From contig JAGDMV010000132.1 of assembly GCA_017860675.1 (NCBI GenBank), positions 1-5,442 on the forward strand: a stretch of 5,442 bases of DNA. Direction: 5' to 3'. Below the pieces are notes generated by a model. The model saw only the letters and a list, made by a program, of their open reading frames with translations. It did not search any database and had not been told where the DNA came from. A program made the position numbers and the translations under genes. This document shows positions 1 through 5,316 of the stretch, piece by piece; within the stretch, counting starts at the first letter, position 1, and each line of letters begins with the position of its first letter. This stretch comes from Chloroflexota bacterium (GTDB lineage: Bacteria > Chloroflexota > Limnocylindria > Limnocylindrales > CSP1-4).

Positions 1-1103
1 ACGACGCCGAGCGGCGACGAGCCGCCGAGCAGGGCGATGGCGAGCCCGTCGAAGCCGTAGCCGGGCGAGAAGCCCGGGGTGACCGTCTTGGTGACGCCCA
101 GGATCTCGGTCGCGCCGGCCAGGCCGGCGAGGCCGCCCGAGATCACCATGGTGAGGATGAGCGCCCGCGAGATGCTCATCCCGGCGTAGCGCGCCGCCGA
201 GGGGTTGAAGCCCACCGCCCGGAACTCGAAGCCGAGCGTGGAGCGGAAGAGCAGCCACGACACCGCGACCGCGGCGAGAAGGGCGAGCACGAAGGCCCAG
301 TTGACGCGCAGCCCGTCGATGATCTGGGGGATGACAGCCGACGGGTCGACGATCGGCGAGATGGGATCGCTCCGGCCCGGCCGCTGGTACCAGGACTGGC
401 GCAGGATCCAGTTCAGCAGCTGGTACGCGGTGTAGTTGAGCATGATCGTGACGATGACCTCGTGGGCGCCAGTCCGCGCCTTGAGGAAGCCGGGGATGAA
501 CGCCCACAGGGCGCCGCCGAGGAAGCCGGCGGCGATCGCCAGCGGCAGGTGGATGAAGATCGGCAGCCCGTGGAACGAGAAGCCCACCCAGGTGGCCACG
601 ATCGCTCCGAGGTAGAGCTGGCCCTCGGCGCCGATGTTGAAGAGCCCGCTCCGGAAGGCGAGGGCTGCGGCCAGGCCGGTGAAGATCAGCGGCGTCGCGG
701 CCAGGAGCGATTCGCTGACCGGGTAGAAGGCCTGCTTGATCTGCTCGACATCGCCCGAGGCGAACGCAGAGACGTAGGTCTCAGGGTTCCCCAGCGCCCC
801 GCTGAACAGCGCACCGTAGCCCTCCGCGACGGCCCCGATCGACTCCCCCAGTGCCCTGAGCGGGTCGGTCAGCCACAGCCCCATGATGTCCGGATCGGAC
901 AGCACGATCACGAACGCCCCGATGACGAGGGCCGTGACGAAGGCCAGGACCGGCACGAGGAGGCGCCTGAGGCTGAGGCCCAGCCTGGTGCGACCGGAAA
1001 CGGCTCCCGGCTCGCCGACGCCCGGCGCTGCGTCGAGCGCGTCACCGCCGGTCGGTGTCTGGCCTTCCCAGGTCCCGGGGCTCTTTGCCTGCTCGTCGCT
1101 CAT
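1..1103 (-). CDS. ABC transporter permease, BMP/nucleoside-type importer (3' end cut by window edge)
   Basis: Integral membrane subunit of the importer; it should form the channel with a second permease lying past position 1. I translated 367 complete codons from the ATG at 1103. The frame has no stop and leaves the window. Residues 1-40 are a polar Gly/Pro-rich tail. Hydrophobic segments lie near 47-68, 132-150, 161-180, 182-207, 214-234, 268-286 and 313-331, with an eighth starting near 350. Family-typical motifs of the LivH/RbsC-like permeases (BPD_transp_2) are FRSGLFNIGAEGQLYLGAI around 150-168, ARTGAHEVIVTIMLNY around 209-224 and GGLAGLAGA at 323-331. The start overlaps the ATPase stop as ATGA, which implies translational coupling. 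A GGGGGGA stretch 7 nt upstream could serve as a ribosome-binding site. The segment between the first two helices is long (about 60 residues), roughly as in nucleoside-type permeases. Family call secure; substrate inferred. Confidence 0.93.
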   Translation of the reverse strand, partial: MSDEQAKSPGTWEGQTPTGGDALDAAPGVGEPGAVSGRTRLGLSLRRLLVPVLAFVTALVIGAFVIVLSDPDIMGLWLTDPLRALGESIGAVAEGYGALFSGALGNPETYVSAFASGDVEQIKQAFYPVSESLLAATPLIFTGLAAALAFRSGLFNIGAEGQLYLGAIVATWVGFSFHGLPIFIHLPLAIAAGFLGGALWAFIPGFLKARTGAHEVIVTIMLNYTAYQLLNWILRQSWYQRPGRSDPISPIVDPSAVIPQIIDGLRVNWAFVLALLAAVAVSWLLFRSTLGFEFRAVGFNPSAARYAGMSISRALILTMVISGGLAGLAGATEILGVTKTVTPGFSPGYGFDGLAIALLGGSSPLGV

Positions 1104-2713
1104 GTCGGGGTCCCCCCGATTCGCGTGTCGGGCTGCTCCCCGCCGGGCGGCGGCCCGGCGCCCGGACCGGGCGCCGGAGGGGACTGCTGGGCGCCGTACG
1201 CGTCGGCATCGGCGATGGCACCGCCCATGTACAGGCCGAGTCGCTCCGGGGTCGCCTCCGAGGGATCGAGGATGGCGACGATCCGGCCCTGGAACATGAC
1301 CGCGATCCGGTCGCCGAGGGCCAGGACCTCGTCGAGCTCGGTCGAGACGATCAGGACGGCTACCCCCTCGTCGCGCTTCTCGACGATGCGGCGGTGGATG
1401 TACTCGATCGAGCCGACGTCCAGGCCCCGGGTCGGCTGGGCGGCGACGAGCAGCTTGATCGGGCGCGAGAACTCGCGGGCCACGATCACCTTCTGCTGGT
1501 TGCCGCCGGACAGGTTCGAGGCCTGGTTGAAGACGCTCGGCGTGCGCACGTCGAACTGCGCGACGAGCTCGGTGGCCGTCGCCAGGACCGCGTCGCGGTG
1601 GAAGCGCACGCCGTCGGCCCAGGGCTTCAGGTAGTACGTGTTGAGGACGAGGTTCTCGGCGATCGTGAACGACGGCACGAGACCATCCTCGAGGCGATCC
1701 TCCGGCACGTGGGCGACGCCGGCCTCGAACACCCGGCGTGGGTCGGGGCGGACCTCGCGGCCGGCGATCCGGATCGTGCCGCCGGTGGGACGGCGGAGCC
1801 CGGTGACCGCCTCGACCAGCTCAGTCTGGCCGTTGCCCTGGACACCGGCCACGGCCACGATCTCCCCTGCGTGGACGACGAGATCGAGGTCACGCACGGC
1901 CTGGTTGTCGCGATCATCGCGGACGGACAGGCCGGCGATCTCCAGGACCGGCGCGGCCGGCTTCGCCGGCCCCTTCTCGACTTCCAGCTCGACCGGGCGC
2001 CCGACCATCATCTGGGCCAGCGACCGCTGGGTTGCCTCCGCCGGGGTGGTCGTCCCCACCACCTTGCCCCGCCGCAGGACGGTGATCCGGTCGGAGATCT
2101 CGAGGACCTCGTCGAGCTTGTGGGTGATGAAGATGATCGACGTTCCGCCGGCCTGGAGCGAGCGCATGATCTCGAACAGCTCGCCCGTCTCCTGGGGCGT
2201 CAGCACCGCCGAGGGCTCGTCGAGGATCAGCAGGTCCGAGTGGCGGTAGAGGGTCTTGATGATCTCGACCCGCTGGCGCACGCCGACCGGCAGGTCCTCG
2301 ACCAGCGCGTCGGGCTCGACCTGGAGGTTGTGCTCGTTGGAGATCTCGATGATCCGTGCCCGGGCGACCGCCTTGTCGAGGACCCGGAGCGGGCCGCGGG
2401 TGGACTCCACCCCGAGCATCACGTTCTCGGTCACGGTGAAGACCGGCACGAGCATGAAGTGCTGGTGGACCATGCCGATGCCGGCCTTGATGGCGTCGCC
2501 CGGATCGCGGAAGACGACCGGCGAGCCGTCGATGAGGACCTCGCCCTCGTCCGCCTTGTAGAGGCCGTAGAGGACGTTCATCAGCGTCGTCTTGCCGGCG
2601 CCGTTCTCGCCAAGAAGCGCGTGGATCTGACCCGGCTCCACGACCAGGTCCACGCCCTCGTTGGCGATCACGCCCGGGAAGCGCTTGGTGATCCCGCGCA
2701 GCTCCAGTTTCAC
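1100..2713 (-). CDS. ABC transporter ATP-binding protein, two fused ATPase domains (RbsA/YufO type)
   Basis: Cytoplasmic energy-coupling subunit with both nucleotide-binding domains in one 537-residue chain. Domain 1 (about 1-240) has Walker A GENGAGKTT at 35-43, Q-loop Q84, a divergent signature LPVGVRQ at 141-147, Walker B LLILDEP at 161-167 with E166, and H-loop H198. Domain 2 (about 255-500) has a degenerate Walker A GVQGNGQTEL at 290-299, VPEDR at 336-340, an intact signature LSGGNQQ at 401-407, and Walker B with Gln in place of the catalytic Glu (AAQPTRGLD, Q426). This asymmetry is normal for the fused sugar/nucleoside importer ATPases. The start is GTG at 2713 with GAGG 5 nt upstream, and the MKLELRGITKRFPG opening fits the family. 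The last 35 or so residues are an unusual Pro/Gly-rich tail beyond the conserved domain. The gene follows the binding-protein gene by 87 nt and its stop overlaps the permease start. Confidence 0.97.
   Translation of the reverse strand: MKLELRGITKRFPGVIANEGVDLVVEPGQIHALLGENGAGKTTLMNVLYGLYKADEGEVLIDGSPVVFRDPGDAIKAGIGMVHQHFMLVPVFTVTENVMLGVESTRGPLRVLDKAVARARIIEISNEHNLQVEPDALVEDLPVGVRQRVEIIKTLYRHSDLLILDEPSAVLTPQETGELFEIMRSLQAGGTSIIFITHKLDEVLEISDRITVLRRGKVVGTTTPAEATQRSLAQMMVGRPVELEVEKGPAKPAAPVLEIAGLSVRDDRDNQAVRDLDLVVHAGEIVAVAGVQGNGQTELVEAVTGLRRPTGGTIRIAGREVRPDPRRVFEAGVAHVPEDRLEDGLVPSFTIAENLVLNTYYLKPWADGVRFHRDAVLATATELVAQFDVRTPSVFNQASNLSGGNQQKVIVAREFSRPIKLLVAAQPTRGLDVGSIEYIHRRIVEKRDEGVAVLIVSTELDEVLALGDRIAVMFQGRIVAILDPSEATPERLGLYMGGAIADADAYGAQQSPPAPGPGAGPPPGGEQPDTRIGGTPT
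1155..1177. repeat. 23-bp near-perfect palindrome inside the ATPase gene's 3' end
   Basis: Two 11-bp arms (CCGGCGCCCGG at 1155-1165 and its exact reverse complement at 1167-1177) flank one central A. The sequence encodes part of the Pro/Gly-rich tail of the ATPase, about 50 nt before the permease ATG. It may be a by-product of GC-rich Pro/Gly codons or may form a cruciform or mRNA hairpin; no function can be assigned. Confidence 0.6.
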
Positions 2714-2738
2714 GTCACCCTCACGGCGGACGGCGTGC

Positions 2739-2771
2739 GGACAGGCGGCGCCTCGTCAGCGCCGCCTGTCC
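2739..2771 (-). terminator. Strong intercistronic hairpin between binding-protein and ATPase genes
   Basis: A perfect 13-bp inverted repeat, GGACAGGCGGCGC at 2739-2751 and its reverse complement at 2759-2771, with a 7-nt loop. It lies 30 nt after the binding-protein stop and 25 nt before the ATPase start. There is no run of U after it in the transcribed direction, so full intrinsic termination is doubtful. A stable hairpin here would suit partial attenuation or protection of the upstream mRNA 3' end, a known way of making more binding protein than ATPase and permease. The repeat is seen; the function is inferred. Confidence 0.6.
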
Positions 2772-2781
2772 ACTGAAACGC

Positions 2782-2800
2782 TCGATCGCTCCTGGATCGA
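2782..2800 (-). other. Small hairpin directly after the binding-protein stop codon
   Basis: A 6-bp inverted repeat (TCGATC at 2782-2787, GATCGA at 2795-2800) with a 7-nt loop abuts the TAG stop at 2801-2803. It precedes the larger 13-bp hairpin in the same gap, giving two tandem stem-loops. It is short enough to be chance, and its position is the main reason to record it. Confidence 0.35.
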
Positions 2801-3934
2801 CTACGGGGCGAAGTAGTCGGAAACCTTCACCTCGCCGGAGATGATCTTGGCCTTGAGGGCAGCCGCGCCGTCCCTGAGCGCCTGCGGAACGGCCGACTCG
2901 AACTCGTTGAACGGGCCCATGTCGACGCCGCCGTTGGCCAGCGTGCTCAGGTAGACCGGCAGGGCGGCCTCGCCCTTGAAGGCATGCTCGACCGCCGCGG
3001 CAACCGAGACGTCGATCTTCTTGATGACGCTGGTCAGGAGGACGTCCTTGTACTGCGGGGCGGTCTGGACCCAGTCGACGTCGACGCCGATGCCGTAGTC
3101 CGTGGCCGGCGATTCCTGGAGTGCCGCGTACGCGCCGCCGCCGATCGGACCGCCGACCGGCAGGATCACGTCCGCGCCTTCCTGGAGCATCGGGACCGTC
3201 TTGGCCTTCGCGTCATCGAGCGAGTCGAAGTTGCCGGTGAAGGTGCCTTCCTTGGTGGTCGGGTTCCAGCCGAGCACCGTGACCGGGGTGCCGTTCTCCT
3301 TGGCCCAGTAGTTGGCACCGGCGACGAAGCCGTCCATGAAGTCGGTCACCGGGGCGCCGATGTTGATGCCGCCGAAGGTGCCCATGATCTTGCTCTTCGA
3401 CATGCCGGCCGACACGTAGCCAACGAGCATCGCAGCTTCGTTGGTGTTGTAGAGCAGGGCCTCGACATTCGGGATCGCCGGGTCGTACGCAGAGTCGACG
3501 ATCGAGAAGCGGACGGTCGGGTTCGCCTCGGCAGCGGCCTTCGTGGCGTCGCCGAGCAGATACCCGACGGTCACGATCATGTCGCACTTCTCGCTGAGGA
3601 ACTGGTTGATGTTCTTCTCGTAGTCGGCGGCCGTGCGCGACTCGAGGAACTTGACCTCGATCCCGAGCTTGGCGGCCGCGTCCTGCATGCCCTTCCAGGC
3701 GTTCTGGTTGAAGCTCTTGTCGTCGATGCCGCCGGTGTCGCTGACCTGGCAGGCCTTCCAGGCGACCGGGGCGACAGTCGGGGCCTCGGTCGGGGCCACC
3801 GTCGGGGCCTCGGTCGGGGCGACCGTCGGGGCCTCCGTCGGCGGGACCGGGGTCGGCGAGGCCGCGGTCGAACAGGCGGCAACAAGAATGGTGGCGATCG
3901 CCCCGAGGGCGATCAGGCCGCGGGCGGTGCGCAA
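2801..3934 (-). CDS. BMP-family substrate-binding lipoprotein of the ABC importer (Med/BmpA/PnrA-like)
   Basis: Extracytoplasmic solute-binding lipoprotein of 377 residues. Residues 1-20 form a signal peptide with a lipobox VAAC ending at C21, the predicted lipidated cysteine. Residues 22-58 are a flexible spacer with TEAPTVAP three times (33-56). The BMP domain starts near 59. Family-like motifs are DTGGIDDKSFNQNAWKGM at 66-83, GTFGGINIGAPVTDFMDGF at 185-203, GIGVDVDWVQ at 281-290 and LTSVIKKIDVSV at 300-311. Characterised members such as PnrA bind purine nucleosides, so a nucleoside ligand is likely but not proven. The start is TTG at 3934: it has AGGAGG 5 nt upstream, the frame meets a stop at 3956-3958 before any ATG or GTG, and it leaves a proper signal peptide. 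It is the first gene of the transporter operon, followed by the ATPase and permease, and has a long structured upstream region. Confidence 0.96.
   Translation of the reverse strand: MRTARGLIALGAIATILVAACSTAASPTPVPPTEAPTVAPTEAPTVAPTEAPTVAPVAWKACQVSDTGGIDDKSFNQNAWKGMQDAAAKLGIEVKFLESRTAADYEKNINQFLSEKCDMIVTVGYLLGDATKAAAEANPTVRFSIVDSAYDPAIPNVEALLYNTNEAAMLVGYVSAGMSKSKIMGTFGGINIGAPVTDFMDGFVAGANYWAKENGTPVTVLGWNPTTKEGTFTGNFDSLDDAKAKTVPMLQEGADVILPVGGPIGGGAYAALQESPATDYGIGVDVDWVQTAPQYKDVLLTSVIKKIDVSVAAAVEHAFKGEAALPVYLSTLANGGVDMGPFNEFESAVPQALRDGAAALKAKIISGEVKVSDYFAP
3777..3848 (-). repeat. Three tandem 24-bp repeats encoding the TEAPTVAP spacer
   Basis: Copies lie at 3777-3800, 3801-3824 and 3825-3848. 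The first two differ by one base; the third is more diverged at the base level, though still TEAPTVAP. Each encodes one eight-residue unit between the lipid anchor and the binding domain. Coding tandem repeats of this sort can change copy number by slippage, which would lengthen or shorten the tether. Confidence 0.85.
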
Positions 3935-3939
3935 TGCAT

Positions 3940-3945
3940 CCTCCT
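3940..3945 (-). promoter_or_regulatory. Ribosome-binding site that decides the TTG start of the binding protein
   Basis: A perfect AGGAGG on the minus strand sits 5 nt before TTG at 3934. An ATG at 3937-3939 abuts the Shine-Dalgarno sequence too closely, is out of frame and would give only eight residues before a stop. The spacing favours TTG. Confidence 0.8.
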
Positions 3946-3953
3946 CTTCGCAT

Positions 3954-4075
3954 GCTCATCCGCGACGTGGTTCGGCCGCGGTTGCGCGGCCGATCCGAGC
4001 TGTTGCGCGATGAGCCTACGGTGACCTGCCGGCGCCCTCCTCCCGGGGAGGCCGGCGATGTTTCTCCCGGTCACC
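3954..4075 (-). promoter_or_regulatory. Candidate structured 5' leader (possible riboswitch or attenuator) upstream of the binding-protein gene
   Basis: About 120 nt can fold into two consecutive closed domains in the minus-strand RNA. Domain 1: a 7-bp outer helix (4069-4075 with 4020-4026, GGUGACC/GGUCACC), a 12-nt purine-rich strand 4057-4068 on one side and a single A on the other, then an inner GC stem (4051-4056 with 4028-4033, continued by 4047-4050 with 4037-4040). Domain 2: a 7-bp outer helix (4009-4015 with 3954-3960), extendable by 3 bp past a bulge, enclosing a perfect 9-bp hairpin with a CAAC loop (3985-3993 with 3972-3980). Domain 2 ends 8 nt before the Shine-Dalgarno sequence. 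I could not match it to a riboswitch class I know. GC-rich DNA makes chance stems common, so this is a candidate only. Confidence 0.4.
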
Positions 4076-4116
4076 CCCCGTCCGGGCTGGGATGAGTATG
4101 CACGCCCCGGACGGGG
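4076..4116. promoter_or_regulatory. 11-bp dyad upstream of the transporter operon (possible operator)
   Basis: CCCCGTCCGGG at 4076-4086 and its exact reverse complement at 4106-4116 are separated by 19 bp. The arm centres are 30 bp apart, close to three helical turns. The arms flank the candidate -10 of the operon promoter, an arrangement fitting a repressor site. It could instead form a hairpin in read-through RNA from the upstream genes. Confidence 0.4.
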
Positions 4117-4124
4117 CCGTGCAA
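4095..4124 (-). promoter_or_regulatory. Weak candidate promoter for the transporter operon
   Basis: On the minus strand TTGCAC (4119-4124) and CATACT (4095-4100) are spaced by 18 bp, giving 3/6 and 4/6 matches to the sigma-70-type consensus. Transcription would begin near 4088, leaving a leader of about 150 nt. The match is poor; it is listed because CATACT lies in one of the least GC-rich stretches of the gap and in the right place. Confidence 0.25.
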
Positions 4125-4171
4125 CGCTCCCGCGACATGCCGCGGCCGGCGGAACGACACCGGTTGACCGG

Positions 4172-4208
4172 CCGTGCCGCGCGCACGGGACCGGGCCCAG
4201 CGTGGGCC
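4172..4208 (-). terminator. Two small tandem hairpins after the membrane-protein gene, possible terminator
   Basis: GGCCCA at 4194-4199 pairs with TGGGCC at 4203-4208 (3-nt loop), and CCGTGC at 4172-4177 pairs with GCACGG at 4183-4188 (5-nt loop). They lie about 30-70 nt beyond the TAG stop at 4241. Neither is followed by a U-tract, so Rho-independent termination is uncertain. Confidence 0.25.
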
Positions 4209-4240
4209 GCACGAGGGACGGCGGCACGGCGCGGGCGCGC

Positions 4241-4957
4241 CTACAGCAGCGCCTGGAGAAGCAGGACGCCGAGCGCGAGCGGGCCGGTGAAGACGCCCGC
4301 CCACAGCGCCCCCCGGGCGAGCGAGGCCGCCAGCCGGCCGCGGGTCGCGTCGGGCCGGTCGGCCACCCGGCCGAGCATCAGCCGCACCGCCCCGTAGAGG
4401 AGCGCGAGGAGGAGCGGGAGGACGACGGCTGCGACGACCGACAGCACGACCGCGAGGACGACGAGGAGCAGGAGCCCGACCAGGGCGCCCACGAGGTCAT
4501 CGCCGTCCCCGATGTCGAGCGAGTGACCGTTGCCGGGGAAGCCGACCGGGGTGAAGGCCAGGTTGTCGGCCCAGTCCGTGCCCGACGTCGTGGAGGTGCC
4601 CCGTCGCGACCTGCTCCACGGCAGGGGGACCGGGCCGTCGTCGACCAGCCGGCTGCCGCTGTAGCCGAGCCAGGTCAGGATGGCGGTCCAGATGAGGAAC
4701 CAGGCACCCAGCACGATCTCCGCCTCGACCCAGGCCGAGCGATGCAAGAGGAGGGGCAGCGCCACTGCCGCCACCACGAGGCACACGACGAGCGTCACGC
4801 CGGTCCAGCGCGTGGACACGCCCGGAAGGGCCGCGGCCCGGGCCGGGCGACGGACGGCGCTCGCCAGCCGGTTGAGGCGGACCTCGGCCGAGCGGGCCGT
4901 GCCCGGCTCCGAGAGGGTGTTCGGCCTGACCTCGGGCTCGACGCCTCGCCGCTCCAT
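4241..4957 (-). CDS. Uncharacterised multi-pass membrane protein, 238 residues
   Basis: I do not recognise the family. The first 45 residues are polar and basic, probably cytoplasmic. Hydrophobic segments follow near 51-71 and 78-98. A polar loop, about 101-154, is rich in Gly, Asp, Ser and Thr. Then comes a very long hydrophobic stretch, 155-195, which may be one tilted or two closely spaced helices, and a last segment near 212-237 that ends at the C terminus. No catalytic or transport motif is visible. The start chosen is ATG at 4957, because AAAGGGGG lies 7 nt before it; a longer reading from 4996 would add 13 residues but would translate through that site. The gene lies 83 nt after the 91-residue membrane protein, on the same strand, and could be co-transcribed with gatB. 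Real coding sequence is likely; function is unknown. Confidence 0.72.
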   Translation of the reverse strand: MERRGVEPEVRPNTLSEPGTARSAEVRLNRLASAVRRPARAAALPGVSTRWTGVTLVVCLVVAAVALPLLLHRSAWVEAEIVLGAWFLIWTAILTWLGYSGSRLVDDGPVPLPWSRSRRGTSTTSGTDWADNLAFTPVGFPGNGHSLDIGDGDDLVGALVGLLLLVVLAVVLSVVAAVVLPLLLALLYGAVRLMLGRVADRPDATRGRLAASLARGALWAGVFTGPLALGVLLLQALL

Positions 4958-4964
4958 CCCGTAT

Positions 4965-4972
4965 CCCCCTTT
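4965..4972 (-). promoter_or_regulatory. Ribosome-binding site supporting the ATG at 4957
   Basis: AAAGGGGG on the minus strand, 7 nt before ATG, is a purine-rich site at good spacing and argues for the shorter reading of the 238-residue membrane protein. Confidence 0.6.
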
Positions 4973-5040
4973 CACCGCGGGTCGATGCCCGCCCACCGGT
5001 CGGACGCGCGAGCCCGCCGGCTGTTACGCGGCTTGCCGCC

Positions 5041-5316
5041 TCAGCGGAGCAGGAAGCCGAGGAAGACGAGCACGCCGCCGGCGACCGCGATCAGCCCCTC
5101 GCGCTGGGCTCGCCGGCGGAGCATCGCCATCGCCACCGACGCGCCCGTCTCCTCGGCCGGTGACGGCGGGCCGCCCCGCCAGGCGCGGTAGCGGGCCGCG
5201 TTGGCGTCCTGCTCCTGGAGGGCCCGGTAGCGACGCCAGGGCACCAGCATTCGGCGCACGCCGATGACGAAGACGACCAGCCCCACGGCCACCAGGCCGA
5301 GACCGAGCAGGCTCAC
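5041..5316 (-). CDS. Small two-helix membrane protein, 91 residues, coupled to gatB
   Basis: I do not recognise the family. An N-terminal hydrophobic helix (about 3-20) is followed by an Arg-rich polar stretch (21-72, including RRMLVPWRRYRALQEQ and an Ala/Arg run) and a second hydrophobic helix (about 74-90) that ends with the chain. The basic middle part suggests both termini outside and the loop inside. The start is GTG at 5316, overlapping the gatB stop as GTGA; GGGAGG lies 6 nt upstream inside gatB. The tight overlap argues that it is a real gene translated with gatB, but it need not share a function with it. It may be a small membrane-associated accessory protein; no specific role can be given. 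Confidence 0.72.
   Translation of the reverse strand: MSLLGLGLVAVGLVVFVIGVRRMLVPWRRYRALQEQDANAARYRAWRGGPPSPAEETGASVAMAMLRRRAQREGLIAVAGGVLVFLGFLLR

Noticed and set aside
290..426. Degenerate second Walker A and missing catalytic Glu in the ATPase as a sign of decay
   Set aside because: The fused RbsA/YufO-type ATPases normally have this asymmetry, so the gene is intact.
462..1634. A 390-codon open frame on the plus strand
   Set aside because: Antisense to the permease and ATPase genes; its low-complexity Glu/Arg/Gly/Pro composition shows no family motif.
1055..2776. A 573-codon open frame on the plus strand
   Set aside because: It lies antisense to the ATPase gene, whose motifs are unmistakable. 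The product is Asp/Arg/Leu/Val-rich with no domain, as expected for the complement of GC-rich codons.
3777..3848. Tandem repeats as a possible CRISPR or regulatory array
   Set aside because: Units are directly adjacent without spacers and are in frame in the lipoprotein spacer.
2984..4024. A 346-codon open frame on the plus strand
   Set aside because: Antisense to the binding-protein gene, and its repeats mirror the TEAPTVAP repeats.
3913..4227. A 104-codon minus-strand frame across the intergenic region
   Set aside because: Arg/Pro/Ala-rich product without motifs; it would run through the Shine-Dalgarno site and overlap the start of the binding protein out of frame.
4977..4992. 5-bp inverted repeat just upstream of the membrane-protein ribosome-binding site
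   Set aside because: Too short to mean anything in DNA of this GC content.
4958..4996. Upstream start for the 238-residue membrane protein
   Set aside because: The extra 13 residues would be translated through the purine-rich site at 4965-4972, which serves the ATG at 4957 better.
4058..5191. A 377-codon open frame on the plus strand
   Set aside because: Antisense to the two membrane-protein genes, with charged low-complexity product. The minus-strand frames have helices, Shine-Dalgarno sites and the gatB overlap.
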